In this document: positions 8,882 to 17,669 of the stretch, in pieces
Layout: the number at the start of each line of letters is the position of its first letter
How positions within the stretch are numbered: position 1 is the stretch's first letter
NCBI RefSeq assembly: GCF_003569005.1
Contig: NZ_BCUR01000004.1
Coordinates: 1,452,003 to 1,516,002, forward strand
Length of the DNA: 64,000 nt
Source: Vibrio superstes
Lineage (GTDB): Bacteria; Pseudomonadota; Gammaproteobacteria; Enterobacterales; Vibrionaceae
Reading direction: 5' to 3'
Translations under genes and position numbers: made by a program
The notes under the pieces: generated by a model
The model's database searches: none
What the model was told of the DNA's origin: nothing
Seen by the model: only the letters and a program-made list of their open reading frames with translations

Positions 8882-9244
8882 TTATTTGTCCTCCGCTAAG
8901 AGCTTATCCAGCGCTAAAGAGAGGACAACCAAGATAAATAGGCTACCTAATACCGTACTCACCACGATGGCAAGGGCATTATCTAGCAGCATGTGGTAGT
9001 GGTTCATTAGACCGGCACTGATGGGAATAAACAGCAAGATCATGTACTTGATCAATAGTGAAGCACTAGGTTGTACCCAGTGAGGCTTGACCACTCCACT
9101 CACCAAACCTAGAAACAAAATCAACAGCCCAATCACACTTCCTGGTACAGAAAGTGCGAAAAAGTCCTGTATCCAATCACCGATAACAAGTGAAAGGACA
9201 ATTAAGCCTGCACTAAGCAGATAGAAGAATGCCTTGCTGACCAT
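8882..9244 (-). CDS. lrgA: LrgA/YohJ/CidA-family holin-like membrane protein, 120 aa
   Basis: Four hydrophobic segments fill the protein. PGSVIGLLILFLGL and LFIPISAGLMNHY are family motifs. It partners with LrgB, whose start lies one base past this stop. The gene begins 3 bp after the sbcB stop, so sbcB-lrgA-lrgB is probably one transcript. The coupling of an exonuclease gene to lrgAB is likely positional rather than functional. Confidence 0.9.
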   Translation of the reverse strand: MVSKAFFYLLSAGLIVLSLVIGDWIQDFFALSVPGSVIGLLILFLGLVSGVVKPHWVQPSASLLIKYMILLFIPISAGLMNHYHMLLDNALAIVVSTVLGSLFILVVLSLALDKLLAEDK

Positions 9245-9247
9245 TAA

Positions 9248-10663
9248 CTAAGAAACCAACTGTTCAACGTAGTGATAGATGGCCTTGAGGATCTTCATCT
9301 TGTGCTCATCCCCTTGATGCTGCGCACCAAGGTTTTCTAGGTTTAACATATAATTAGGCAGTTCTTGCTCAAACTTATCACGGCAGTGAAGTAGCCATCG
9401 TTTCTGCTCTTGATCGGTTAGAGTATGAAAGAAATTTCGAGCTCGGTAGTTAAACAGCAAAGGAGCGATACGAGGATCTGTGACTTGAATATCCAGAGAT
9501 CCTAATACCTCAGGCTTTGCATCTCGGATAATGCGCATCTGCGCCTTATCTGATGGTGAGAAAAAGCCGTTGTACAGTTGCTCTTCGATGTTTGGGCTGG
9601 TTGGAAACTCTCGATTTTCTGCGAACACCTCATCGAGTTTTTCTCGAATCTGCGGATGTTGCTGGAGCAACTGCTGTCTTCTCAAGCATTCTTCTTTGTC
9701 TATCTGCGTGCGTTCAATAGCGTCGTTCGTCAACACACCGAGAGGAGCAAGAATAGGGCACTTGTTAAGATGCACCAGTTTTACTGGGATAGGCAACTGA
9801 CCCTCTTCAAGGTCGCTGCGTTTGGTATACAGTCTGTCTTTGATTTCATCGGCTGAAAGCTCAATTAACGGCGTAATGTCTTGAGTAAGATCGATGGTGA
9901 TTAACGCCTTAATCGGTGTCCAACCAATTGGAGCAATTAGAGCGGTTTTCTGGTGCTCAGTGCTCAGCATGCCAGATACGTGAACCAGAGGCGTCATATT
10001 TACAATGTCGACTAGGGCGTTTAGCTTCTGTTTTCCTCTATGCTTATAGAAGAAATCAAATAGCTTAGGCTGGCTTTGCTTAACCTTTTTTGCCATCTCA
10101 ATCGTGGCATAGACATCGGCCATAGCATCGTGGGCGTTGCTGTGTTCGATGCCGTTTGCAACCGATAAATGCTCTAATCGAAAACTGGTATTGCCTTCAT
10201 CATTCTCTGGCCAGTTTACCCCTTCCGGTCGCAGTGCATGACAGGCACGCATCACATCCAGCAGATCCCATCTAGAGTTGCCGTTTTTGTAGCTCCACTC
10301 ATAAGGTTCGATAAAATTACGATAGCAAGTGTAGCGAGTGACCTCATCGTCAAAGCGTACGCTGTTATATCCTAGAGTGCAGGTATTTGGGCGACTCATT
10401 TCATTGTGAATTGCAGTGATGAATTCTGGTTCAGATAACCCTTCCTTCATCGCTTTTTGCGGCGTAATACCGGTCACAAGCGCAGCTTCAGGGTTGGGTA
10501 GATAATCTGCAGGGGGTCTGCAATAGATGACGAGCGGCTCTCCAATGACATTTAGGTCGGCATCGGTGCGCACGCCAGCAAACTGACACGGTCTATCTTT
10601 TGCAGGACTGACTCCCCAAGTCTCGTAATCAAAGAAAAAGAATGTGGGTTGGTCCGTGTGCAT
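9248..10663 (-). CDS. sbcB: Exodeoxyribonuclease I, 471 aa
   Basis: Processive 3'-5' single-strand DNA exonuclease used in mismatch repair and recombination. The DEDDh catalytic domain starts with FFFFDYETWGVSPAKDRPCQFA, with Asp13 and Glu15 as metal ligands. It continues with LGYNSVRFDDEV and ends with SNAHDAMADVYAT near residue 173-185. The C-terminal domain, which binds SSB in E. coli, is present. Length is close to E. coli ExoI (475 aa). It is the first gene of a transcript with lrgA and lrgB. Confidence 0.95.
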   Translation of the reverse strand: MHTDQPTFFFFDYETWGVSPAKDRPCQFAGVRTDADLNVIGEPLVIYCRPPADYLPNPEAALVTGITPQKAMKEGLSEPEFITAIHNEMSRPNTCTLGYNSVRFDDEVTRYTCYRNFIEPYEWSYKNGNSRWDLLDVMRACHALRPEGVNWPENDEGNTSFRLEHLSVANGIEHSNAHDAMADVYATIEMAKKVKQSQPKLFDFFYKHRGKQKLNALVDIVNMTPLVHVSGMLSTEHQKTALIAPIGWTPIKALITIDLTQDITPLIELSADEIKDRLYTKRSDLEEGQLPIPVKLVHLNKCPILAPLGVLTNDAIERTQIDKEECLRRQQLLQQHPQIREKLDEVFAENREFPTSPNIEEQLYNGFFSPSDKAQMRIIRDAKPEVLGSLDIQVTDPRIAPLLFNYRARNFFHTLTDQEQKRWLLHCRDKFEQELPNYMLNLENLGAQHQGDEHKMKILKAIYHYVEQLVS

Positions 10664-10771
10664 AAAAAATATCCAAATATCAGTATGTTGTCAGTTATTA
10701 GACCATTGCCGAATGCGGATAGCAAACCTCTTTGGCAATGTGCGTATTCAAAGCTCAGCCTAAGTAATAAA

Positions 10772-10818
10772 ACCAGCGTTTTTCCTACGCTATTTCTGAC
10801 CACTTACTGTGATTGGTA
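10772..10818. repeat. Right half of a 160-bp MITE-family element
   Basis: CCAGCGTTTTTCCTACGCTATTTCTGACCACTTAC...TGTGATTGGTA matches the last third of the element at 52498-52657, with a four-base deletion. The left half is not recognisable. It lies between sbcB and the SnoaL-like gene. Confidence 0.75.
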
Positions 10819-10840
10819 TAAGAGCCGTCGTATTGCTCGC

Positions 10841-11245
10841 CTAATACATCGTATTGTCATTGAGGCTTTCTTTCGGGACTTGCTGTATTGAATCCCAGTG
10901 CTCGACAATCTTTCCATTGCTGTCAAAGCGAAAGAAATCCATGGTGACGTACTGATCATCATCAGGCCATGTTTGATGGGTATGAAGGGCTACTAAGTCA
11001 CCTTCTGCAATAGCGCGCACGAACTCAATCTCTTTATCAGGGTAGTGTTGATGCATTTCTGTAAAGTAGTCGATAAAGGATTGTTTACCATCCCCAACTA
11101 ACGGGTTGTGCTGTATATAGTCATCTCCCACATACAACTCTACCGCTTGCTTAGGACTACCTAGATAGGCCATTTTGTAAAAGGCGATGGCGTTCTTTTT
11201 GTTGGATTCGAGCTTCATAGAGATGTGCCTTAGCGTTAACGTCAT
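10841..11245 (-). CDS. SnoaL-like (NTF2-fold) protein, 134 aa
   Basis: Resembles the SnoaL/polyketide-cyclase-like group of NTF2-fold proteins, often annotated as nuclear transport factor 2 family. Visible family features are FYKMAYLGSPKQAVELYVGDDYIQHNP at residues about 22-50, DYFTEMHQHYPD near 64-75, and GDLVALHTHQTW followed by DFFRFDSNGKIVEHWDSIQ. The substrate is unknown; many relatives have no proven activity. No signal peptide. The ATG used gives a 10-residue extension before MKLESNKKN (a second ATG at residue 11), so the true start is uncertain. Confidence 0.8.
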   Translation of the reverse strand: MTLTLRHISMKLESNKKNAIAFYKMAYLGSPKQAVELYVGDDYIQHNPLVGDGKQSFIDYFTEMHQHYPDKEIEFVRAIAEGDLVALHTHQTWPDDDQYVTMDFFRFDSNGKIVEHWDSIQQVPKESLNDNTMY

Positions 11246-11295
11246 AGTGGTTAAAAGCTAGGCGATATTGTGTGATTGCGCGAACTCTAAATAAA

Positions 11296-11320
11296 CAAAA
11301 ACCGAGGCAAAGCCCCGGTT
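11296..11320 (-). terminator. Terminator of the tcyP gene
   Basis: AACCG-A-GGC / GCC-C-CGGTT forms a stem with one mismatch; on the minus strand it is followed by TTTTTGTTT. It lies 30 bp after the symporter stop codon. Confidence 0.75.
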
Positions 11321-11349
11321 TGTTAGTAGTTGAAGGAGACCGCGAGCGA

Positions 11350-12720
11350 TTAAGCGTTGGCTTGTTCCAACTGCTCTTGCTTCTCTTTACCTAGGATACG
11401 TGAAGTAATCGTACCTGCAGTCATTGCGCCAGAAACGTTTAGGGCAGTACGCGCCATATCAATCAAAGGCTCGATAGAAATGAGTAGCGCGGCAATCCAT
11501 ACAGGCAGTCCCATTGCTGGCAATACGATTAGAGCTGCAAAGGTTGCACCGCCGCCAACACCGGCAATACCAAATGAACTGATGGTGATGATAGCCACAA
11601 GCGACAAGATGAAGCTGAAGTTCATTGGGTCAATACCTACTGCCGGAGCCACCATGATGGCTAGCATTGCAGGGTAGATGCCTGCACAGCCGTTTTGACC
11701 AATGGTTGCGCCAAATGATGCCGATAGGTTTGCAATTGCTGGTGGCACGTTCAGTTTAGTGATCTGTGCTTCTACGTTTAGCGGGATCGTTGCTGCTGAG
11801 CTGCGTGAGGTAAATGCAAACGTCAGTACTGGCCAGATTTTCTTGAAGTACTCTTTCGGGCTAACGCCTACAAGAGACACAAGCAAACCGTGCACAACAA
11901 ACATTAGGGCGATTGCCACGTAAGAGGCGACGATAAAGCCAAGCAGATTCAGGATGTCTGATGCGCTAGAGGTTGCAACGACTTTCGCCATCAATGCAGC
12001 GATGCCGTAAGGCGTTAGAGCCATAATCATTTTAACCAGACGCATCACCACAGACTGAGCCACTTCAACGAAGGTGCGAATTGGTTGCTCTAGTTCTTCT
12101 TTCTCGATCATTACTTTACGAGCGGCAATGCCCATAAGCACGCTGAAAATCACAACAGCAATGATTGAAGTAGAGCGAGCACCAGTCATGTCGCTAAACG
12201 GGTTTGTAGGAATAAAGCTTACCAGCATTTGCGGGATAGTGAGATCTGCAACGCGGTCAATACGACTCTCTAGTACGGCGATACGTGCAGTTTCGCGAGC
12301 ACCTTCAGCCAGTCCTTCAGCCGTTAGACCAAATACTTGTGTAACGGCAATACCAACTAATGCTGAGATGGCGGTAGTAAATAACAACACGCCGATGGTC
12401 AGTCCACTGATTTTTCCAAGAGAGCCTGAGTTGTCCAGTTTAACGACAGCAGAGACCATAGATACCATTACCAATGGCATGATGATCATCTTTAGAAGTC
12501 CAACATAACCACTGCCGACCACTTTTACCCAATCTAGGGTTTGTGTAATAGCAGGATTCCCCTCGCCATAGATAAGCTGTAGCGCTAAGCCGAAACCACT
12601 ACCAGTGACTAAGCCTAAAAGCACCAGGCGGGAGAGTGTATTTTGTTGTTTTTGTTTAGAAAATAGAAAATAGATGATACCAACAAAGACCGCTAGGTTG
12701 GCAACGACAGCAACTGACAT
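11350..12720 (-). CDS. tcyP: L-cystine symporter of the TcyP/YdjN type (DAACS family), 456 aa
   Basis: Sodium- or proton-coupled inner-membrane carrier. The sequence follows E. coli TcyP nearly throughout: GLTAEGLAEGARETAR, SFIPTNPFSDMTGA, and LTFAFTSRSSAATIPLNVEAQ, the serine-rich loop of the dicarboxylate/amino-acid:cation symporter family. SFGATIGQNGCAGIYPAMLA and AGVGGGATFAALIVLPAMGLPV follow. About eight membrane segments and two re-entrant loops are expected. Such genes are often annotated only as sodium:dicarboxylate symporter; the closest resemblance is to cystine carriers. A palindrome at 12819-12833 may be the operator. Confidence 0.88.
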   Translation of the reverse strand: MSVAVVANLAVFVGIIYFLFSKQKQQNTLSRLVLLGLVTGSGFGLALQLIYGEGNPAITQTLDWVKVVGSGYVGLLKMIIMPLVMVSMVSAVVKLDNSGSLGKISGLTIGVLLFTTAISALVGIAVTQVFGLTAEGLAEGARETARIAVLESRIDRVADLTIPQMLVSFIPTNPFSDMTGARSTSIIAVVIFSVLMGIAARKVMIEKEELEQPIRTFVEVAQSVVMRLVKMIMALTPYGIAALMAKVVATSSASDILNLLGFIVASYVAIALMFVVHGLLVSLVGVSPKEYFKKIWPVLTFAFTSRSSAATIPLNVEAQITKLNVPPAIANLSASFGATIGQNGCAGIYPAMLAIMVAPAVGIDPMNFSFILSLVAIITISSFGIAGVGGGATFAALIVLPAMGLPVWIAALLISIEPLIDMARTALNVSGAMTAGTITSRILGKEKQEQLEQANA

Positions 12721-12818
12721 AGTTATTCCTTTAAAGTGTAAATCCGTGTGTTTTTATAATCAGATCTTGAAAGAGAACATAGATTATCGAATTTTCCACT
12801 CAGTCATAAGTTCAAAAA

Positions 12819-12833
12819 GGAATAACATATTCC
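12819..12833. promoter_or_regulatory. GGAATA-TATTCC palindrome upstream of tcyP (possible LysR-type/CysB site)
   Basis: GGAATA and TATTCC form an inverted repeat with a 3-base centre, about 100 bp upstream of the tcyP start. CysB sites in enterics contain TTATTCC/GGAATA half sites and CysB controls E. coli tcyP, so a CysB role is a reasonable guess only. Confidence 0.38.
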
Positions 12834-12885
12834 AGTTGTGGTTATAGAAGGTTAACTAATTCAACAACTTGATGGTTTCAATAGG

Positions 12886-13545
12886 TTAACGATTCATCTC
12901 TCGATAGTTGGCAATGGTTTCGTCACTGTCGTTAACATCAATACACAGGTGATCCACCAGATATCTCGCCACGGTTTGTGCATGAATAGGGCGCAGGTTT
13001 TCCAGCGGACCAAGCATAATAGGTTTCACGACCTTAAGGACTTTCTGCAGTACGACCTCGTCCCATCTAGGCGCTGTTCGGTCCCCTTGTAGCGGACCTG
13101 GCCTTGCAATAACAAGCCTCTCAAAGCCGAGTTTTCGCAAGTCTCGCTCCATCTCGCCCTTACATTTTAAATAGTGAGAGGGGGAATCAGCTTTAGCACC
13201 ATAGCTAGAAACCACGCCTAATCGCTTAACGCCTAAGCTCTTCATTGTTTTCGCGAATGAGATAACTAAGTCATGGTCAATGCGATAGAGTGCTTCGTTG
13301 CTCCCCGCCTGTTTTTTGGTAGTGCCCAAACAAATAAGCCCAAGAGTTGCATTGATGTCTAGTGAGTGGTCGAATTCCTCATTGGGTAGGGTCACCAGTG
13401 AATCTGTCGAGAGCGCTAAGGGACGCCTTGTTGGCGCGTAGATTTTATCAACATATTCAGGGTGCTGCAGAAGATAGTCAATGGCGTGCTGGCCTATAAG
13501 ACCGGTGCCGCCGGCGAGAATGAGATTGGGCTTTGTGATTTCCAT
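12886..13545 (-). CDS. NAD(P)H-binding oxidoreductase (atypical SDR, HTATIP2-like), 219 aa
   Basis: Rossmann-fold protein: LILAGGTGLIGQHAIDYLL near residues 8-26 carries the GxxGxxG nucleotide-binding motif. ICLGTTKKQAG near 71-81 and VSSYGAKADSPSHYLKCKGEMERDL near 114-138 fit the atypical short-chain dehydrogenase group, with a YLKCKGEME active-site-like segment. RPGPLQGDR follows. The substrate is unknown. It is divergent from the astE-like gene with about 86 bp between starts. Confidence 0.82.
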   Translation of the reverse strand: MEITKPNLILAGGTGLIGQHAIDYLLQHPEYVDKIYAPTRRPLALSTDSLVTLPNEEFDHSLDINATLGLICLGTTKKQAGSNEALYRIDHDLVISFAKTMKSLGVKRLGVVSSYGAKADSPSHYLKCKGEMERDLRKLGFERLVIARPGPLQGDRTAPRWDEVVLQKVLKVVKPIMLGPLENLRPIHAQTVARYLVDHLCIDVNDSDETIANYREMNR

Positions 13546-13631
13546 AGAGAATGCCTATTAATAATACAGAGTTTCGGTATGATGTTGCTTCAATGTTACA
13601 TCTAGATAGTAGGCTTAGGAAGGGAGAGTCC

Positions 13632-14657
13632 ATGCCAGCACCATTATTTGAGTCCTCATTTTTACAAGACACACTACAAGCATCTGTGACTTCGCCTCGC
13701 TCTATTACACTGAGCAATGGCGTGCAAATGAGTTTGTTGCAAAAGGGAGTACTTAAAATATCCCCGCCTGCTGAGGCAAAACAAGCGAAACACATCGTTA
13801 TTTCTAGCGCAATTCATGGCAATGAAACGGCGCCAATTGAAATGGTGGATGATCTTGCTAGCCAAATTGCGACGGAGTCTATTGTCCCTTTGCACCATTT
13901 ACTGCTGATTATTGCGCACCCAAAGGCAATCCTTGCAGAAGAGCGATTTGTGGAAACAAATTTAAATCGTTTGTTTGGCGATGCTGAATATCCGCAGTCT
14001 CAAGAACTCGCGTTGGCGATTTCTCTAAAAGAGCAAGTCACTCATTTTTGGCAAGATGTGCCAATGGCAAATCGTTGGCATTTGGATATGCATTGCTCCA
14101 TTCGCGCTTCTAAGCACTACACCTTTGCTATCAGTCCGCAATCGGCTTATCCAACCAGACAAAAAGAGTTCATCGACTTTATGCAAAAGGCAGGTATAGA
14201 AGCTGTGCTGTTATCCGAAGAGCCTTCAAGTACCTTTAGCTGGTTTAGTTCGAGTAAATTTGGCGCGCAGGCAGCAACCTTGGAGTTGGGGCAGGTGGCA
14301 AAGTTTGGTCATAACGACATGAATAAACTGGCGCAGTTTAGCAAAGCGTTTTTAGAGCTTGTTCAATCTGTAGAATCCAGCACCGCAGGAGATATGATCA
14401 CCTACCAAGTAGACAGTTCAATCTATCGTGAGAATATGGACTTTGAATTCTACTTTGACAAAGCGTTACCTAATTTCTCAAGATTTTCTGAGGGTGAAGA
14501 ACTGGGTAAAGATGGTGACAAGGTGTTGACCATGCCAGTAGAGCAGGGAGGGGTTGTGTTTCCTAACCCTAATGTCGAGCTCAAACAAAGAGCCGCACTG
14601 ATTGTAAAACCCTGTGCGACTCGCTATGTCGACAATCAACTGACGGTAATAGATTAG
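13632..14657 (+). CDS. astE: Succinylglutamate desuccinylase-like zinc hydrolase, 341 aa
   Basis: AstE removes succinate from N-succinylglutamate in the last step of the AST arginine pathway. HIVISSAIHGNETAPIEM (residues about 55-72) carries the zinc His and Glu of the M14-like AstE/AspA family, LDMHCSIR near 155-162 the third ligand, and TLELGQVAKFG near 215 a conserved catalytic Glu. The frame is open 27 codons further upstream, but the ATG at 13632 has a good AGGAAGGGAGAG Shine-Dalgarno. No other ast genes are nearby, so the in vivo substrate is not fixed by context. Confidence 0.82.
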   Translation: MPAPLFESSFLQDTLQASVTSPRSITLSNGVQMSLLQKGVLKISPPAEAKQAKHIVISSAIHGNETAPIEMVDDLASQIATESIVPLHHLLLIIAHPKAILAEERFVETNLNRLFGDAEYPQSQELALAISLKEQVTHFWQDVPMANRWHLDMHCSIRASKHYTFAISPQSAYPTRQKEFIDFMQKAGIEAVLLSEEPSSTFSWFSSSKFGAQAATLELGQVAKFGHNDMNKLAQFSKAFLELVQSVESSTAGDMITYQVDSSIYRENMDFEFYFDKALPNFSRFSEGEELGKDGDKVLTMPVEQGGVVFPNPNVELKQRAALIVKPCATRYVDNQLTVID

Positions 14658-14669
14658 GGTCATCAGACC

Positions 14670-15842
14670 TTAGTTGCTATTGTCAGCGAGAAAGTGATTC
14701 AACTTTTGCATACTTTGATCAAAGTAAGGGTTCCAACTTATCCGAGCCCTTACTTGAGTTTCTTCACCATCCCCAAATGCTGCAAACCAGACTTGGTCAC
14801 TGGCCACTTCTGAACAATCTTCAGGCATGCCTTCTGGTTGCTCTCTAAAACACAGCCTTACCTCACCATCGCGTTTATAAATGGGATTGTCCGGTGAGAA
14901 TACTAAGGATATGTGTGACGCACTCAGGATCTTCTGCTGGGGAAGGTCCATGCTATAGGTGGTAATGCGCTCGTCTTTATATTGAGTCTCACCAAACCAC
15001 AGAAGCTCATTCTGACTGTTGGTGAATTTCTCGGAAAACTGTTCCACGGCATATTGCGAGTCAATGGTTTCGTCAGCTTCACTCAGCATTACAAAAGTAG
15101 GCTTGTCGTAATTAGCATCATCTATGTAATCTCGAACTACTGCAGATGTTTCATAATAAGTCGCGGCTCCATTCATATGCAGTGAGTTATAACGGGTATA
15201 GTTATCCTCTTTTGTTTTGTCTTCCCAATCGATAAACCATTTAGCGTAAGGGGAATACTTTGCCAATGAGTTACGTGGCTTAAATGCAGGAGAGAACAGC
15301 AATAGCCCTTTAACCGTTGGCTGTTGATAGGCTAAGGCGGTCACTAGGTTTGCGCCAGTGGAGAATCCTCCAAGCCAAATACCATCGACTTTTTCATTGA
15401 GTAACTGGTAATGATGAGCGACAACGTTTTGCCAATCCTCTAGTTCAGGAAGCGACAAATCCGCAGCTCGCGTTCCGTGACCGGGTAACAAAATAACTCG
15501 CACTAGATAGCCTTGGGCGGCAAGATCGGGAGCGATATCGACATAAGAGAACGGAGAATCGCCAAGCCCATGTACTAACAGAATACCTTGTCCATTTGGA
15601 TTTTGGGGCACAAGCTCAAAAGGTGCTACGGCGGAGAGTTCGATTTGCCTATCGTCGGTAAAGAATACGCGATTTTCAAGTAACCACTCTTGTGTCTCGG
15701 CAAGGTAGGTTTGATAGTCTTCTTGCATGTAAGGCTGTAGTGATTTTGATGCGATAAATTGCGGATCTTCAGGTTCACTGGCACATCCAGAAAGAGTTAA
15801 AGCAAAGACGGGTAATAAAACTAGGTTTTTGCACTTGAACAT
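14670..15842 (-). CDS. Alpha/beta-hydrolase lipoprotein, 390 aa
   Basis: The signal peptide ends in TLSGC, a good lipobox, and the mature protein starts CASEPEDP. The fold is alpha/beta hydrolase: ILLVHGLGDSPFSY (oxyanion loop), GTRAAD (lid start), GGFSTGANL with the nucleophile Ser near residue 166, SEADETID with the probable acid Asp, and ASHISLVFS with the probable His. Related to lysophospholipase/carboxylesterase groups. The substrate is unknown. Convergent with the astE-like gene with 12 bp between stops. Confidence 0.85.
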   Translation of the reverse strand: MFKCKNLVLLPVFALTLSGCASEPEDPQFIASKSLQPYMQEDYQTYLAETQEWLLENRVFFTDDRQIELSAVAPFELVPQNPNGQGILLVHGLGDSPFSYVDIAPDLAAQGYLVRVILLPGHGTRAADLSLPELEDWQNVVAHHYQLLNEKVDGIWLGGFSTGANLVTALAYQQPTVKGLLLFSPAFKPRNSLAKYSPYAKWFIDWEDKTKEDNYTRYNSLHMNGAATYYETSAVVRDYIDDANYDKPTFVMLSEADETIDSQYAVEQFSEKFTNSQNELLWFGETQYKDERITTYSMDLPQQKILSASHISLVFSPDNPIYKRDGEVRLCFREQPEGMPEDCSEVASDQVWFAAFGDGEETQVRARISWNPYFDQSMQKLNHFLADNSN

Positions 15843-16362
15843 TACTTATATCCTTATAAATGGTCAGTATGCTGGTTTATGTGTCCACATGCTTTAAGTG
15901 GGTTGAAATAATCTACTACAAAGCAAATTTGAGGCAATTTTGGTTGTATCAGTCATTTGAATGTAACTTAAATTTATACCAAGCATAGGTTTACTGTAAT
16001 AAATACTCAGCATTATTCAATTAGATTAAGAAACTGATTTCAAGCTTGGTATCTATTTTGCTTTTTCTGTGAATTATCAAGCAGAAACCATAGATTTGAG
16101 TGATGAGTGGCGATGAAAGGATTGTTTGAGATTTGTACAATCTGTGACATTATTCACCAAATTGCATCTTGCTCACATGTTTGCGTGACCTATCTCTCAT
16201 TATGATTATGTTGAGATTTGATCTTTTTAAAAGTGTGAGTTTAAGCAGATATATTTTGAAGGATTAATTTATTATCCCTGCAATGACGAACAAAAGAGCT
16301 TTTGAAAAGCCGTATGTCGTTTTTTTTTAAATTATATTAGTTCAATGTTAGAGGCCCCCAAA
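15843..16362. other. 520-bp AT-rich region upstream of glgC
   Basis: No gene is seen. It contains a 9-bp inverted repeat, ATACCAAGC at 15976-15984 and GCTTGGTAT at 16044-16052, enclosing 59 bp. This could be a small MITE-like unit. A CRP-like site lies at 16143-16158. A run of Ts stands before the glgC leader. Confidence 0.5.
16143..16158. promoter_or_regulatory. CRP-like binding site upstream of glgC
   Basis: TGTGACATTATTCACC matches TGTGA-N6-TCACA at nine of ten conserved positions. It lies about 205 bp before the glgC start. E. coli glgC is CRP-activated, which makes the assignment plausible. Confidence 0.5.
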
Positions 16363-17622
16363 ATGACGGAACATAATAATAATTACTCGCATTTGTCGAG
16401 TAACAAATTAGTACGTAACACAGTTGCATTAGTACTAGCAGGCGGGAAAGGTACTCGCCTCAAGGGATTAACCAAAGAGATCGCAAAACCAGCGGTTTCT
16501 TTTGGTGGTAAATACAAAATTATCGATTTCACACTTTCAAACTGCATCAACTCAGGTATTCGTCGTGTAGGCGTACTGACTCAGTTCATGGCACACGATC
16601 TTATCGATCACGTGCAAAAAGGCTGGGGCTTTATGACCAACTCTACGCTTGATGAGGGTGTAGCCATTATTCCAGCACAACAGCGTGTTGGTGAATCTTG
16701 GTACCGTGGTACAGCAGATGCTGTATACCAGAACCTTGATTTGATTCGCAGACGTAAATGCGAACAAGTTCTGATCCTTGGTGGCGACCACATCTATAAG
16801 ATGGATTACTCTCGCATGCTTAACTTCCATGCTGAAAGTGGTGCGGACGTAACCGTTGCATGTATCAAGAAGCCAATCGAACAAGCGTCTTCATTTGGTG
16901 TAATGTCACTAGATGATAACGGTCGTATCGTTAGCTTTGATGAGAAGCCAGAAAATCCAACGCCACATCCAAAAGATCCAAGCCAATCACTTGTTTCTAT
17001 GGGTATCTACATTTTCAATGCAGATATCTTGGACAAAGAGTTGAACGACGCTCTTCTAGATCCAGAGTATGGTCACGATTTCGGTCACAACATCATTCCA
17101 AACCTTTTAGAGCGTGCACGCGTAAATGGTTATGTATTTACTGAGCGTCACCCTGGTAACAACGGTTACTGGCGCGATGTAGGTGATTTGGATGAGTACT
17201 ATGCAGCAAGCATGGACCTTGTAGCACCAGATCCTGAGCTAGATCTATACGATCACTCTTGGCCGATCATTACACAGCAGCAGCAACGTCCGGGCGCAAA
17301 ATTTGTGTTTAACGACGAAGGCCGTAAAGGTTTCGCTGTAGATTCTGTTCTTTCAGCGGGCACTATTATTTCAGGTGCAGAGATTAATCACTCTCTTGTT
17401 GCAGGTAACTGCCGCGTTGAAGAAGGCACAGTACTTCAAGACAGCATTATTCTTCCAGAAACAGTCATTGGTAAGAATTGTCGTCTAACTAAGGTTATTG
17501 TGGGTGAGAACACTATCATCCCTGATGGCACAGTTATCGGTGAGAACCTAGAAGAAGATTCTAAACTGTACGAAGTTACCAAAGGTGGCGTTGTACTAGT
17601 GACTGAAGCAAGCTTCCAGTAA
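16363..17622 (+). CDS. glgC: Glucose-1-phosphate adenylyltransferase, 419 aa
   Basis: Makes ADP-glucose, the first committed step in glycogen synthesis. VALVLAGGKGTRLKGLT near residues 21-37 is the nucleotidyl-transferase glycine-rich loop; IDFTLSNCINSGI, GTADAVYQNLDLI, LGGDHIYKMDY and HNIIPNLLE are further family motifs. The C-terminal third is the left-handed beta-helix domain. The frame allows an ATG at 16345, but the ATG at 16363 has AGAGG 8 bases upstream and is preferred. It stands alone, not beside glgB or glgA. The pullulanase earlier in the window may act on related alpha-glucans. Confidence 0.95.
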   Translation: MTEHNNNYSHLSSNKLVRNTVALVLAGGKGTRLKGLTKEIAKPAVSFGGKYKIIDFTLSNCINSGIRRVGVLTQFMAHDLIDHVQKGWGFMTNSTLDEGVAIIPAQQRVGESWYRGTADAVYQNLDLIRRRKCEQVLILGGDHIYKMDYSRMLNFHAESGADVTVACIKKPIEQASSFGVMSLDDNGRIVSFDEKPENPTPHPKDPSQSLVSMGIYIFNADILDKELNDALLDPEYGHDFGHNIIPNLLERARVNGYVFTERHPGNNGYWRDVGDLDEYYAASMDLVAPDPELDLYDHSWPIITQQQQRPGAKFVFNDEGRKGFAVDSVLSAGTIISGAEINHSLVAGNCRVEEGTVLQDSIILPETVIGKNCRLTKVIVGENTIIPDGTVIGENLEEDSKLYEVTKGGVVLVTEASFQ

Positions 17623-17639
17623 GCATTGCAAACGTTGAT

Positions 17640-17669
17640 AAAATGGAGCCTATTGGCTCCATTTTTTTT
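17640..17669. terminator. Terminator of glgC, overlapping the end of the MATE gene
   Basis: AAATGGAGCC and GGCTCCATTT form a 10-bp stem with a 4-base loop followed by T8. The stop and last codons of the opposing MATE gene lie inside the stem. Confidence 0.92.

Noticed and set aside
8203..9244. lrgA-lrgB as a phage holin/antiholin cassette
   Set aside because: Both match chromosomal LrgAB/YohJK proteins and no phage genes are near.
12074..12508. 144-codon open frame opposite the cystine symporter
   Set aside because: Composition reflects the antisense of a membrane-protein gene; no start signal or known motif.
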